From: Linnemannia hyalina
Taxonomy: Eukaryota; Mortierellomycota; Mortierellomycetes; Mortierellales; Mortierellaceae
Length of the DNA: 64,000 nt
Assembly (NCBI GenBank): GCA_019671135.1
Contig: JAHRHY010000010.1
Location: 1,178,001 to 1,242,000 of the forward strand
Direction of reading: 5' to 3'
Made by a program: the position numbers and the translations under genes. Positions 9,618-21,186 of the stretch are shown here, in pieces (positions within the stretch are counted from its first letter, which is position 1; each line of letters starts with the position of its first letter). The notes beneath the pieces were generated by a model. It searched no databases and was not told the DNA's origin. It saw only the letters and a program-made list of their open reading frames with translations.

Positions 9618-11846
9618 ATGGGCCACAAGAAGAACTCTTTTGAAGATGACGAACCGCTCCTGTCGCTAGGCACCCCTGGACGGATATCAGACGCATCAAC
9701 AGCCAATCTACACACTAAAAACACCATAACCACCACAAGCAAGGTCTCTGGATCCACCGCGCTCGAGTCAAAGTCGTCCTCGTTGTCCTCAGGAACTATC
9801 AACGAAACAGGACAGTCATCGAGCCACCACCAACACTCACACTCATACTCACACTCCAGCGACGACGTACACTCACGGAGGCCACCAGGAAGTGGAGAAG
9901 GTGGTGGTGGTGCCACAGAAGAAGAGCTGGACGAGGAACCATTGTTATCAGATGACGAGGACGAGCCCATCTCATTAGAGGCACTAAGGGAATCTGAGAG
10001 GGACAAGCGGCGGCTCAAGATAGCAATTGTACTCTGCTCGACGTTCTTTATCGTTGAATTGCTGGGAGGTCTCTGGGCTCAATCTTTAGCGCTCCTGAGC
10101 GACTCCTTCCATCTACTGACTGGTAAGGCTTCCCCAACTTTGTGATTTTTTTTGCTGGTGGAAGACACTATGTCTATTGGTGCGGACAAGAACTGACCAG
10201 AGAATTCAGCAAACACAGATCGGCAGACAGAACTAGTTGCCATTACAACAAAATTGTTTTTGACTGACAACAACTCAATTTCTTCATTTCTCTTTTGCTC
10301 TACACCCTGTGGTCTATGAATAGATATCACATCATTCATTATCTCTTTGGTTGCAATCTACCTCTCTCATCGCCCCCCAACCGCCACTCACACCTTTGGA
10401 TACCATCGTGCCGAAGTTCTGGGAGCACTCTTTTCCATCTTTCTGATCTGGGGATTAACGCTTCTTTTGATCATCGAGGCCTATGAGCGTGTCAAGCATC
10501 CCATCGATGTCGACGGCAAAACCATGTCTATTGTTGCCAGTTTGGGCGTCTTTGTCAACATTGTGTAAGTTTCAGATCCCCCTTCCTTCCTTTATTATGT
10601 TATGTTACGTTTTGCGTTTTGGTATCGACACTTGTGCTAACCCTTCCCTATTGTCCCTTCCCTTATCCCCAATAGTTTGATGTTTGTCCTTGGAGGTCAC
10701 CATCACCACCACGGCGACGACGATCATGAACATGGACACGGACACGGACACTCGCATGGGCATTCTCATGGACAGGGACACTCTGACGGCCACAGTCATA
10801 CCCATAATGACCACGCACCTTTGAACGCAGAGGACGAACACGACCATGGTCATGACCACGAACACGGCCATAAGGCCGTCGCACAACACGACCATGATCA
10901 CGACCACGAGCACGGCCACAGCCACGCCGGACATAGCCATGGTCATGGTCACCACCATCATGTCAACCTCAATATCACGGCCGCCACACTTCATGTTCTT
11001 GGCGATCTGCTCTCTTCGATCGGTGTATTGATCTCATCACTCGTCATCACTTTCTATCCATCAATGACCTACCTGGACCCCATTTGCACATTTGTCTTTT
11101 CGTTCCTGGTCATCCTCACCACCATCGGCATCTTTAAGCGATCCATCGCTATCCTCATGGAGCGTACGCCTCGCGCGATCAACACTGAGGAAGTCAAAGA
11201 AGCGATCTGCGATATTCCAGGAGTTCTCGACGTCAAATCCCTTCATATCTGGTCGCTCACCATTGGCCAGACTGTCCTTGCTGGAACCGTCTATTTGCAA
11301 CCCGAGGTCCAGGAGGTCAAGAAGGCGGCTGCGATTATTGCCAGGACAAGGAGTATGATTCGGAAACGATACAATATCCGACAGTGCACACTCCAGATCG
11401 AGATGTATACCCGCCATCTCCAGAAGGCGCTTCAGTTTGTGGACGATGATGCCACGCCACCAACATCTTCGACCTTGAGCCCCAGTGCTGCTGCTATGCT
11501 CAAGTCTACAACAACGGGATCTTCAGAAGACCATCATCACCATCAACATGGATCTGCTCACTCGTTGGATACCTTGGCGAGACATGATCAGGATATCATC
11601 TTTTCGATTGGCGATGACGACCATGATCACGACCACCACCACGGACACGGACACAGCCATAACCACAGCCATCACAGCCACAGTCATCTAGCCAACCCAA
11701 CACCAATGACACAAGCGCCACCTATCCAGCGTGCCGGGACGCCTCTCGACCAGTACCTCGAAAACCGTCGCCAGAGCGGCGAGGAAAGCGAAAGTGAGAT
11801 GGAGCAGGAAGGCCAACTCTTGACAGAGCCCAACCGCTGGGCATAA
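9618..11846 (+). CDS. ZRC1: CDF-family zinc transporter (ZRC1/COT1-like)
   Basis: Cation diffusion facilitator that, by family, moves Zn2+ out of the cytosol into the vacuole or secretory compartments by proton exchange. Exons 9618-10122, 10324-10564 and 10676-11846 give 638 residues. The N-terminal 125 or so residues are serine/histidine-rich. Six membrane spans follow, with the two metal-site motifs HLLTD (H165, D169) in the second span and HVLGD (H355, D359) in the fifth. The His/Asp pairs favour zinc over manganese. Between spans four and five is a very long histidine-rich loop (about residues 256-345, repeats of HGH, HSH and DHD). The cytosolic C-terminal domain (VLDVKSLHIWSLT) is intact. 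A second histidine-rich block lies near the C-terminus. An AATAAA signal lies near 12041. Confidence 0.95.
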
Positions 11847-12243
11847 ATTTCTCAACATACCTTGCACGTTTTTTTTTTACCCTCTTCTTAATATCACCAA
11901 TCTCTCCATTCTCGCTCTTTTTGATTCAAACTTGTTACCATACCATTATTTTTTTCTCCATTCTTGTTGCTGCTCTCTTTCGTTTAGTTTTTCTGCTCTG
12001 CTATTTTTCTTTCGCGCATTCCAATGTATTGAACATAAAAAGAATAAAGCATCTCATTAGTTCAGAGGTTTTATTAAAAGTACAAGTTGGTGATTATTAG
12101 AAATCGAGATGTGGATTGTTTTCTGATAGAATATATAAAAAAAAAAAAAAGAGCAGAAAAGATGAAGGGGAAAGTTGAAGGTATCACAATGAAGAGAAGC
12201 GAAGAAAACAAAAGTAAACGACGAAAGAAAAGAAAATGAAGCC
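11847..12243. terminator. Convergent 3' region with polyadenylation-like signals
   Basis: A 397-bp gap between convergent stop codons. Just before position 12050 is AAAAAGAATAAAGCATC, a plausible polyadenylation signal for the zinc transporter. A TATATAAAAAAAAAAAAAA run near 12130-12150 may belong to the 3' end of the minus-strand gene. Nothing else was seen. Confidence 0.5.
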
Positions 12244-15060
12244 TCATTTGAAGAGGCTGGTGAATTTTTGTAATATATTCCGGTGCTCTTTGCCCATCCC
12301 ATGGCCACCAAGTCCCATGCCATTATGGCCGTGTCCATATGCGCCAACAGGCCCATTGAGCTGGCCATTAAGTTGGTTGTTGTATCCAAAGCTGCCGGTT
12401 CCATAGAGGGTTCCTTCCTTGAGCGTGACCTCTGGACGCGACAAAATCTGGAGGCAGTCGTGATGGCCCAAGTCCTTGGCAAGAGTCAAGGCCTGGAGCA
12501 GGACCTTGGGCGTGATCACATAGATCGGGTTGGCGCCTCCAATCATGTTGGCGTTGGCGCTCGCGTTGGTGAACGACCCGACATGGCCACTGCCACCTTG
12601 GATGGCGGTGAGTTTGGGCGACCCCGCCATATCAGCAGCGTTGTTACGGTGGCCCATGTATCCATGCAATGCCGCAGATCCAGGCGACGATTGGGCTGAG
12701 CAAGGGGATGGGATCGAAGGCGGCGTTCCATATCCGCCATTGTTGGCAAACGGCATCGGCACTGATCCTCCATGGGGTAGGTTGGGAATGTTGATGTTGC
12801 CGCTGCTGCCGTTGTTGGTGGTATAAGACGACGCTGAGGAGTGGTGGACAAACGGATGTTGTGGGCCAAAGAACGACTGTGATGACTGTGTTGACGACGG
12901 CGATGGCGAGGGTGAGGATGATGTCGCTGAGAAGCTGGTCGGCGCATAGTAGAATTTGAGCAGAAGCCGCACCAGGTGAACTTTGTCGTCGTTTACAGCC
13001 TCCCAAAGCGGATCGTTAAAGTATCCTGTCGTCAGGATTCCATTGGCGCTTTGTCCCTCCACTTGACCCAATCCCATGCTTTGGCGTCGATCCCGGCCCC
13101 AGATCATGTACGGGTTCGCTCCAAAAGCCATCAAGATCTCAACCTCCGCCCATAACTCCCGCTCAACTGCAATCAACAGCGGTATACTCTTCTTGTCGTT
13201 GGCAATGCAATTGACGTCGGCCTTGTTGTCGCATAGTAGCTGGACAACTTCCTCTGCCAGAGTATCGCCCTTGGTCATAAAGAGCAAGACGACATGGAGG
13301 ACCGAGACCCCACGCTCATCATGCGCATTGACATCGGCCCCTTGAATAATAAGCTGCTGGGCTGCCTTCCAAGAACGGAACCGTACGGCGGTATAGAGCG
13401 GGCTAATGGGAGATCCGTGTTCCAATCGAATGTCGGGTGCGTTGACAAGAAAGACAACACTCGCCTGTGAGTGGGCGATGATGGCCAGGTGCAACAATGA
13501 GTTTCCGTTCCCGTCGACAATGTTGGGGTCGCCGCCCTGTGCCAGGTAGACCTGTAGAATCCTGTCCTGTGCAGGTCGTTCCTGAAGGGCGCGGATGACC
13601 TGGTCCTCAGTGATGATCGGTGCGTTGGCGTGGTTGAGGATGCTTCGTCCTCCATTAGAGCTTGTTGTCGATTGGACACTGACCCGGTTGGGGTTAGGGT
13701 TTGCGCCTGACCGCGAGACTTCCATACCCGTATGCGGTGACCGTATAGGGACCAACGTGGGCGAAGCTCGGTAGCTTTGTTGGGAAGGGTTATAGGGTGA
13801 GGCGGTGGGTGATCCAGGAGGCTTGATGGTGGATGCCAGGCTGTTGGTACTGCTGACACTGCCATTGTGAGCATAATGTTGCAGAAGGTGGGCGCTCGAG
13901 TTAGGTTGACTGTACAGGGTATTGAAGGTACTCGTGCTGCTGCTGCTCTCCTCTCGCTGACGTGGTCCTTTACTTAATCCGATATCCTGTGTTGGGACAA
14001 GGGGTGATCCGACATTCACGTGCCTGAGCTTCGACGGTGACGATAAAGTAGTGGGTCCTGCTCCTGCTCCACCTGCCGTTGATGCTGCTGCCGCTTCTAG
14101 ACTAGCCGCTATAACAGGCTTTGCAATGGCCGCTGGAAAGGCACCGATGGCCACCGCTGTCCCTGCATGATCGATCTGCTCGCCCAGAACCCAGCCATCA
14201 TCGAAGAAATGGATCGACCGCACTTGATTTCCTGGCCGAAGCGACATCTCGTCCTGACTGGTGGCGTGGAAGGGGAGGACGATGGTCAGTCGTCCACCTG
14301 GCTCTGCTCCTGGGGTTCCTCCAGAACGCAGGGCCACCCTAGTTGTTGGGACGTAGCACTGGCTTTCCAGAGAACAGTACTGTAGTGGGAAGAAGCCATG
14401 TCGAGCGCTCGTCCGCTTGTCGGGCTTCATAACAGAGCCCATACACCAGAGGTCATCAAACTCGCGACTGACGAGAAGAATGTCGCCTTTCTTGAAGGAA
14501 AGTTCGTCGTGATCACGGGCGATGTAGTCCCACCAGGCGTAGAACTGGGCGATGTACTGGAACGAGGCTGGGCGGCCATTTGGTTTTGGGCTGGGGTTGG
14601 CGGGCACTTTGGCGAGGGGTGGGAGAGGTGGCAGGACCCTTTCTGAGGGTGAATAGTTGGCTATTGGTCGACTTGTTGGGTCGATAGTCCTTGGGTGTCC
14701 AATGTTGGTCTCTACGAGGTTGGTGTAGGACGAACTGGGCGAGAACGACATTGTTGAAGCTGTAGTGACTGGTGCGAGGACAAGGTTTGAGGAAGATACC
14801 GCTGTTTGACTCTGGCCAGAGGGCAATGCTGAGGTTGAGAGGTTCTTGTGGCGAAAGAGGCCAAAGGGCGTTGTCTCCTGGCTGAGGGGTGACCGTGCGG
14901 AGGGCTGGTGAATATTATAGAAGGCCACTGGATTGTTGGCTGGGACCATTCCTGAAGTCCCGCCTGTGCTGCCGTTACTTCCTGTACTTCCACCGCTTGA
15001 GGTTGAGTTGGGCAGCCGTGGGCGGTGGTGTTGGTTCTGGTGCGAGCTGGTGGGTATCAT
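12244..15060 (-). CDS. SH3-domain and ankyrin-repeat protein
   Basis: A single-exon protein of 938 residues. After a Ser/Gly/Pro-rich N-terminus with a proline stretch (VLPPLPPLAKVP, near 142-153), a clear SH3 domain spans about 168-232: ALYDY-like AWWDYIARDHDELSF, then FKKGDILLV, LWCMG and the GFFPLQY end. A second, more divergent SH3-like unit follows (about 257-315; LPFHATSQDEMSL, DDGWVLGE, GAFPAA). After a disordered linker, ankyrin-type repeats occupy roughly 510-680 (DGNGNSLLHLAI, GSPISPLYTAVRF, DERGVSVLHVVLL). The C-terminus is Gly/Asn/Ser-rich. This looks like a scaffold, perhaps at the cortex or actin, but that is only inference from SH3 plus ankyrin. I do not recognise a named orthologue. 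Confidence 0.85.
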   Translation of the reverse strand: MIPTSSHQNQHHRPRLPNSTSSGGSTGSNGSTGGTSGMVPANNPVAFYNIHQPSARSPLSQETTPFGLFRHKNLSTSALPSGQSQTAVSSSNLVLAPVTTASTMSFSPSSSYTNLVETNIGHPRTIDPTSRPIANYSPSERVLPPLPPLAKVPANPSPKPNGRPASFQYIAQFYAWWDYIARDHDELSFKKGDILLVSREFDDLWCMGSVMKPDKRTSARHGFFPLQYCSLESQCYVPTTRVALRSGGTPGAEPGGRLTIVLPFHATSQDEMSLRPGNQVRSIHFFDDGWVLGEQIDHAGTAVAIGAFPAAIAKPVIAASLEAAAASTAGGAGAGPTTLSSPSKLRHVNVGSPLVPTQDIGLSKGPRQREESSSSTSTFNTLYSQPNSSAHLLQHYAHNGSVSSTNSLASTIKPPGSPTASPYNPSQQSYRASPTLVPIRSPHTGMEVSRSGANPNPNRVSVQSTTSSNGGRSILNHANAPIITEDQVIRALQERPAQDRILQVYLAQGGDPNIVDGNGNSLLHLAIIAHSQASVVFLVNAPDIRLEHGSPISPLYTAVRFRSWKAAQQLIIQGADVNAHDERGVSVLHVVLLFMTKGDTLAEEVVQLLCDNKADVNCIANDKKSIPLLIAVERELWAEVEILMAFGANPYMIWGRDRRQSMGLGQVEGQSANGILTTGYFNDPLWEAVNDDKVHLVRLLLKFYYAPTSFSATSSSPSPSPSSTQSSQSFFGPQHPFVHHSSASSYTTNNGSSGNINIPNLPHGGSVPMPFANNGGYGTPPSIPSPCSAQSSPGSAALHGYMGHRNNAADMAGSPKLTAIQGGSGHVGSFTNASANANMIGGANPIYVITPKVLLQALTLAKDLGHHDCLQILSRPEVTLKEGTLYGTGSFGYNNQLNGQLNGPVGAYGHGHNGMGLGGHGMGKEHRNILQKFTSLFK

Positions 15061-15889
15061 GTAGTGTTTGCTGAAGAGGCGATTAGTGGTGTTGCGTTCG
15101 AGATGTCCGCTGTGGTATTAAGATATAGAGTCGGGGGGTAAAAAAAACTGAGGTGTGTCCAAGATGAAAGCGAACGGTTGTGGTGGTTTTGGTGGTGGTT
15201 ATCCAAGCGCAACAGGGGACAGGATCATGGCTGATGAAGGGACGTCTCTGGATTAAATGATTCCAGCTGCGAGTGGTGCGAATCGAAAAAAGACGAGTGA
15301 GAGAAAGAGAAGGAGGGGATTGTCGCGAGCGGGAATCCTGACCTAGAATGTTCCTGGCTACATGTGCAAGGAGACGTACGAAAAGTAAAAAAGTGAGAGA
15401 GCCGTGAGTAAGTATGGATTGGAGCGACTAAACGAAAGAAAATAGCCTGAGTGAATGAGAGAGTACGAGAGTGGAAGAGCACTGAGTTGCTCATCGTTCA
15501 CTCCCTGTTGGGTGCAATAAAAAAAAGGCATTGGGGGGGGTCGATGACCGAGCACTGCCTGTCACAAGAAGTGGAGGAGGTGGAGGAGGGATCGCACTGT
15601 CCCACTCTGTCTGCCAAACTATGTTTTTGCCTTGACTGAAAGTCAGCCCATAGGGTGTAAGTGAATCCCGATGGAGCATGGAAAATAGGAGATCGAGCGC
15701 AAGAGAAGGAGGAACGCAAGAGAAGGAGGAGCGCAAGAGGGAGGAAGGACGATGGGAGCAAAAGGGGGGAGTGTGTATCAGAGACGAGCAACAAGACTGA
15801 CTTTAGTCAGTTGACAGGCAGGCAGGAGGGTGTTATAGTAGTATGACCACACCCTCTACTGGTGACACTTTCTAGTTTTTTTTTATGTC

Positions 15890-16480
15890 GAGAAAGAACG
15901 AGAGCGAGGAGCTGCAGGAGAAGGCGCAGGTGTAGATGTCGTGTTTTTCAAGGTTGGTCGAAAGTGAGGAGAGAAGGAGAGTAGAAAGAGAGTAGAAAGA
16001 GAGTAGGAAGACTGGTGGCAAAGTGTATGAGTAAGAGTTGTGCAGTTTTTTACCCAGGGCTCAAGCGAGGAGTGCGAGTGAGTTGTGTTGAGTTGAGAAA
16101 GGGGACTTTAGTTGGATCTCTCGCGACGGGCGATGAGAGAAGGGTGAAGGGAGAAAGGAAGGGGACGTTTGAGTGAATGAAGAGAAGGAAAGGAAATGAA
16201 AGTCGATAGAAAGAGGAAGAGGAAGAAGAGAAAGGCGAGGAAAGAGGAGAAAGTCGAAGGAGAGGATGCAGGAATGAAAGTGGGAGAGAGGGAAGAAAGA
16301 AAGTAAGAAGGAAAGGGGTGTTGGGGAAGAAGAGGAGGAGGATAAGCTCAAGACGAAGAAAGGGAAGGGAGTGAGTGAACAGAAAAGGACAAAAGAGAAG
16401 ACTCGAAGCAGAAGAGGCAGGAAAGGGGGAAAGGGAAGAAAGTAATGGGAGCAGCCAAAGGGCTAAAAGAAAGTCAAAGG
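15890..16480 (+). repeat. Purine-rich (GA) tract
   Basis: For nearly 600 bp the plus strand is overwhelmingly G and A (GAGAAGGAGAG-type sequence), broken only by scattered T or C. On the minus strand it is a long CT tract, which in this genome tends to lie upstream of genes on the same strand; here that would be the SH3-ankyrin gene. Such tracts can also form triplex structures. Confidence 0.8.
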
Positions 16481-16602
16481 TCAGGCATGGACACATCTAT
16501 TCTTTTTTTTTCTTTTTTTCTTTTTTTCTTCGAGAGAAGTAAAGGGAACCTTTTTTTTCCTTTGATAAGAGTTAGATGATGGACGACGGAAGGTGATTTG
16601 CG

Positions 16603-16604
<2 letters not shown>

Positions 16605-16636
<32 letters not shown>
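16605..16636. repeat. (AC)16 microsatellite
   Basis: A perfect AC dinucleotide repeat of about 16 units, followed by AAACAAAC. It is intergenic and useful mainly as a polymorphic marker. Confidence 0.95.
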
Positions 16637-16641
<5 letters not shown>

Positions 16642-17430
16642 AACATCATTTGGACCACTCACCTCCCACCCACCAACCATTATTACCCATTAACCATCGT
16701 CTGCCGGTATGCCATCCCCGCCTGTTTTCATGATGTCTGTTGTTTGCCAGAAGGGCTGGATTGTCTGTATCATGACAACACAGACCAATCGGACATATGG
16801 ACTCTTTCATTATTATTGTTCTCGACAACCCGGGCTGTGCCCTTTTTCATTATCATCGTCATCATAGCCCACACTCTCGCTCCGCGGAGGCAAAAAAAAT
16901 GACCATGACTCGTCTTGAGATGTGCATTACTTTTAGGCCCAGTAAGTGGCAAGGAGGAGGGAGTTCATCATCTTTTTTTTTTCCCGCCGTAGGGACTCGT
17001 CGTACAAAGAGAGAGAAGGATTTTTGTGTGGTCTCACCCCCCCCCTTGCTGCTTGTTCGAATTTTTGAAACGATCCAGGCTCAAGCTCACTCACCCCGAA
17101 CACATAACAAAAGGGGGACACAGAGCTGGGGCCGGGCAGGAGGTTAATGGCTGTCATCAGTCCCATGGATGGATGGATCGTGTATCAACCTGACACACAC
17201 AAGCGTGGATGAGCACGGGGACAGGGTACACAACGAGGGCAAGAAAAGACAATCATATTCATCGTATTTTTTTTCCTTTGAAAAGATCCCCAAGACACCA
17301 TGGACCACATCTGATGGTCCTGATTACCCCTTAACATTGGCCACCAAATATTAAAAAACGTCAGTGTTTCGCGACTCGTGCACCTGACCCTGAATCCCTT
17401 CCTCACTTACTTCAGCATCAACCGACACTC

Positions 17431-18915
17431 ATGGAGTCCAGGAAACTCACAGGCGACGCACATCTCATCGTCCAGCAGTTCCTTGAGTCCCAGGGATACA
17501 CCGATGCCCTCGCTGCATTCCTTCGCGAGGCAGCGCCTGTCCTCGAGGACATCCCCAAGAGCCTGCCCACTCCTAAACCCCTCCTTGAGACTCTGAGCGA
17601 CATCCGAATGAACCAACTCCACAGCCAGCTCGGACAACTCAATATGCCCAGGTACAGTCAACCGCGATGATATTTAACCCCAATTGAACTGTCCGCACGC
17701 TGCTTCTGACACTGCTATCACTTTCTGATATCTATCATTAGTGAACTCGAAGAACAGGATTTTGCGACACCTGGCAATAACACTATGCCCAACGAGATCG
17801 GGTCGATTTACAAGGATATTCATTCTGTCAACATTATTCTCTCAAGGACAGCTAGCGTTTCAGTCGCACCAGCATGGCAGGATCTCGAGGCCAACCCAGA
17901 GATGACTTCCAAGACAGTTCAGGCCCTAATCTCTGCTGCTGCTGATCGCACTGTCAAGTTCACACTTTTGGACCAACCGCACGGCGACGACCAGCCAGGA
18001 CAAGTCTTCAAGATCCTCCAGCCTCACGACGGCGTCGCGCTTGACATTGATTTCCACCCTCATCACCCCGAGTTGATGCTGACCAGCGCCATGGACAAGT
18101 CTGCCGTTCTCACCAACACCATCACAGGACAGGAACACCAAAAGTTCAAGGACCACACAAAGTTTGTCATTCGTGCCAAGTTTGCTATGGATGGAGCTGC
18201 AATCATCACCGGCGCTCACGACAAAACCGTCAATATTTACAAAGTCAAGGAAGACCACAACCAGAGCAACGGCAGCTTGCCAACATATGTTCTTGATAAG
18301 ACCCTGAATTTCAAGGGTGCTGTTGAAGGCATGTGTGTTCTCCCGCCTTCCAAGAACCGCTCGCCAACCGTCGTCATTGGAACACGGGACGACAACTACC
18401 TCCACTATGTCGACTTGACCACCTACAACACTGTCAAGTACAACATGAATGTCAACAAGGACGACTGGGTCTCATTCACGCCCATGGAGATCTCAGCCTC
18501 ACCCCACAATGAGGGAAGATATTTGCTTGTCTCGACGGATTCACCTGCAGGACGTCAGATCCTGTTCAGAACAGACTCAGCACTTCAACTGTTCGACTAC
18601 TACGGTGTTCCTACAGATGGATTCTCGACGCCGCGCCATGTTTGGGACGGGAGTGGCAAGTACTTTTACGTCACCGGCAATGACAACAAAATCTACTGCT
18701 TTAGTGTCGGCACCCAGCGAGTTGTCGGCACATTGGACGGACATACGTCGGTGGTGCGTGGGTTGTACATGGACCACGCTAGAAATATGCTAGTCAGCTG
18801 CAGTTTTGACAAGACAGTCCGGACGTGGATCAACGCATCCACGGTGTCTGCCTCTAGCTGTGCGTCCCCAGCTCTCCATCCGTCAGATAGTGGCGACATG
18901 GCCCTCGACCACTGA
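17431..18915 (+). CDS. LisH and WD40-repeat protein
   Basis: Exons 17431-17651 and 17742-18915 give 464 residues. A LisH dimerisation motif lies near residues 8-40 (IVQQFLESQGYTDALAAFLREA). From about residue 80 the protein reads as WD40 repeats, for example DGVALDIDFHPHHPELMLTS, HTKFVIRAKF with GAHDKTVNIY, and near the end GHTSVVRGLYM followed by SCSFDKTVRTW, typical of propeller blades ending in WD-like pairs. LisH-WD40 proteins commonly serve as adaptors in ubiquitin ligase, dynein-regulator or chromatin complexes; I cannot say which applies. It is 183 bp upstream of UBA3 on the same strand, which is suggestive but not evidence of shared function. Confidence 0.85.
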
Positions 18916-19098
18916 ATAAAGCTGAAGTCGATACGATGTGACTGGTGCAGAGGCGGTGCTCCTTGGTGGCCAATTTCGACAAAAGGCGCGTTCCTTTTTT
19001 CCTACTGCCCTGCGCCTGCGCTCTTTTCTCTTCTTTTTCTTCTCCACCAACCAACCACTCACCATAAACACACACACACACACACTTTATTCCCCACC

Positions 19099-21031
19099 AT
19101 GGTCGACGCACAAACAATCACCGACAACGAGCGCTGGGCTGGCGTCTACAAACTTCTCGACCGCAACAGTCTTATCCACCCCGAGTTCGAGCCCCAGGAG
19201 GAGGTAAAGAGCACTACCATGCATTCAGCTGGCTGCGGATGACCAGCTACTTTGCCACCACAAGACACTTTCGTGGGAAAGAACGATGCTGCGGCCCCTC
19301 CCTGGACCTTCATTGCTAACCGCGATGCTTTGTTTTAACTCTTATAGATCAAGGAGTTCATTCAGAGCTGCAAGATTCTCGTCATTGGTGCCGGTGGTCT
19401 TGGCTGCGAAATCCTCAAGAACCTTGCCCTATCGGGCTTTTGCGACATTCACGTCATCGACATGGACACCATCGACGTTTCGAACCTGAACCGTCAGTTT
19501 TTGTTCAGGTACAATTGGAGCTGTGATTGATGTGATTCATTCTCTCATATCTTGATGCTTTTGCGATCAGCAAACAAACGACTGACACTCTTCTCTGAAC
19601 TGTTCTGGCGGCGTTTAGACGCGCTGATGTGGGCAAACCCAAGGCAGTTACCGCTGCAGCCTTTATCAACAAGCGCGTCCAGGGCGTTACCGTCACACCG
19701 TAAGTCCTTATGATACTTCTGGCTCCCTAGACTGTCTACTCTGTGACAGTGAATTCTTCGACTGACAATACAGCCATCTCAACTGCGACGGAAAATAGAC
19801 ATTACTGCAAGATTCAGGACAAGGACGAGGACTTTTATTCAGAATTTGCCCTTGTCATCTGCGGCTTGGACTCGATTGAGGCTCGTCGCTGGATGAACGC
19901 TACTTTGGTCGGTATGCGTGACGAAGACAACCCCGACTCTCTCAAGCCCTTGATTGACGGAGGCACCGAAGGATTCAAGGGTCAGGCCCGTGTAATCCTC
20001 CCCGGAATCACGTCCTGCTACGAGTGCTCGATGGATATGTTGAGCAAGCCCACTGGATTCCCTTTGTGCACCATTGCCAACACACCTCGTTTGCCCGAGC
20101 ACTGCATTGAGTGGGCACATATCCTTGAATGGCCCAACGTGCATGGTGGTAAGTCGAAAGAATGGTCTTTCGACACTCAACTTTTTTCATGAGGAATATC
20201 AAAAAGTAGACAGACCTACTCACAGGAACCTTGTTGCATGTGACATGATGCAATAGAGCGCAAGATGGATACCGATGATCCCAAAGATATCCAGTGGCTC
20301 TATGAGACTGCTCTCGCCCGCGCGAGGCAGTACAACATCCAGGGAGTCACCTACAGCTTGACACAGGGCGTCGTCAAGAACATTATCCCCGCCATTGCCG
20401 CCACCAACGCCATCATTGCCGGTGAGCTCTCATTTTTGCAGCTTTTGTGCATTTTTCTCGTTGTGAAAAGGCAACATGTCAATGCTGACCCTCGTCTTAC
20501 CTAATTTTCTCTCATAGCATCGTGCTGTAACGAAGCGCTCAAGATTGCGACGACATGCGCCAAGAACTTGAACAACTACATGATGTACAGCGGCAACGAC
20601 AGTGTTTACACTTACACCTTTGAACATCAGCGAAAGGATGACTGCCCCGTTTGCAGTACCTCTGCCACCAAGCTCGACTTCAAGGGTGATAAGACTCTCG
20701 AAGAGTTGATGGACTACCTCAAGGAGAAGCCTGACGTGTACGTGTCTCATATTTCGCGTTTTGGTTTTAGTATTTATTTACGCAATGCAGACTTGAATGC
20801 TAACCTACATTCTTTCTTTCTTTCCTCATCACATTTGACAGTCAATTGAAGAAGCCCAGTTTCGCTGTTGGAGGCAAGCCCCTGTACATGCAGGCACCCA
20901 AGCAGCTGGAGGAAGCGATGCGCCCCAACCTCCAGAAGCCCCTGAGCGAGCTGTTCTCGAGCGGGGACGAGCTGACCATCACCGACTCGACCCTCCCCTT
21001 CAGCTTGCAGATCATCGTGACCTTTATCTGA
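19099..21031 (+). CDS. UBA3: NEDD8-activating enzyme E1 catalytic subunit
   Basis: UBA3 pairs with the NAE1/ULA1 subunit to adenylate NEDD8 and pass it to Ubc12, enabling cullin-RING ligase activation. Seven exons (19099-19203, 19348-19508, 19619-19699, 19799-20148, 20257-20421, 20518-20737, 20842-21031) give 423 residues, against 463 in human. Seen directly: the nucleotide-binding loop GAGGLG (49-54), zinc-ligand pairs CYEC (189-192) and CPVC (330-333), and the catalytic cysteine C206 within [33 protein letters not shown] is the conserved crossover region, and a ubiquitin-fold-like C-terminal domain follows. The intron ending at 19798 was placed to keep the KIQD segment in frame. The SUMO E1 subunit gene follows 155 bp downstream. 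Confidence 0.96.
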
Positions 21032-21186
21032 TGAATGATCATTGTTCCTGAAAGTTGTCTCTTAAAAAATTAAACACCGAAAAAAGTGACTGTTCCTGAA
21101 ACAAACATTTGTGAGTGCCTTGACTCGAACTGCATTCCTTACCTTCCTTTCGACATTCTTCCCACCCCAAGCAAATAACACTTACC

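Larger units (their letters stand above)
15061..17430. other. Long gene-free region with purine tract
   Basis: About 2.4 kb between divergent starts. No supported gene. It contains CCACC/CAACC repeats near 15130-15230 on the minus strand, a G8 run near 15535, repeated AGAGTAGAAAG units near 15975-16010, and a long purine-rich tract. After 17330 the sequence becomes C-rich ahead of the LisH-WD40 start. The minus-strand half probably carries the promoter and leader of the SH3-ankyrin gene. Confidence 0.6.

Noticed and set aside
10605..10994. Minus-strand Val/Met-rich open frame
   Set aside because: Antisense of the CAT/CAC repeats that encode the histidine-rich loop of the zinc transporter.
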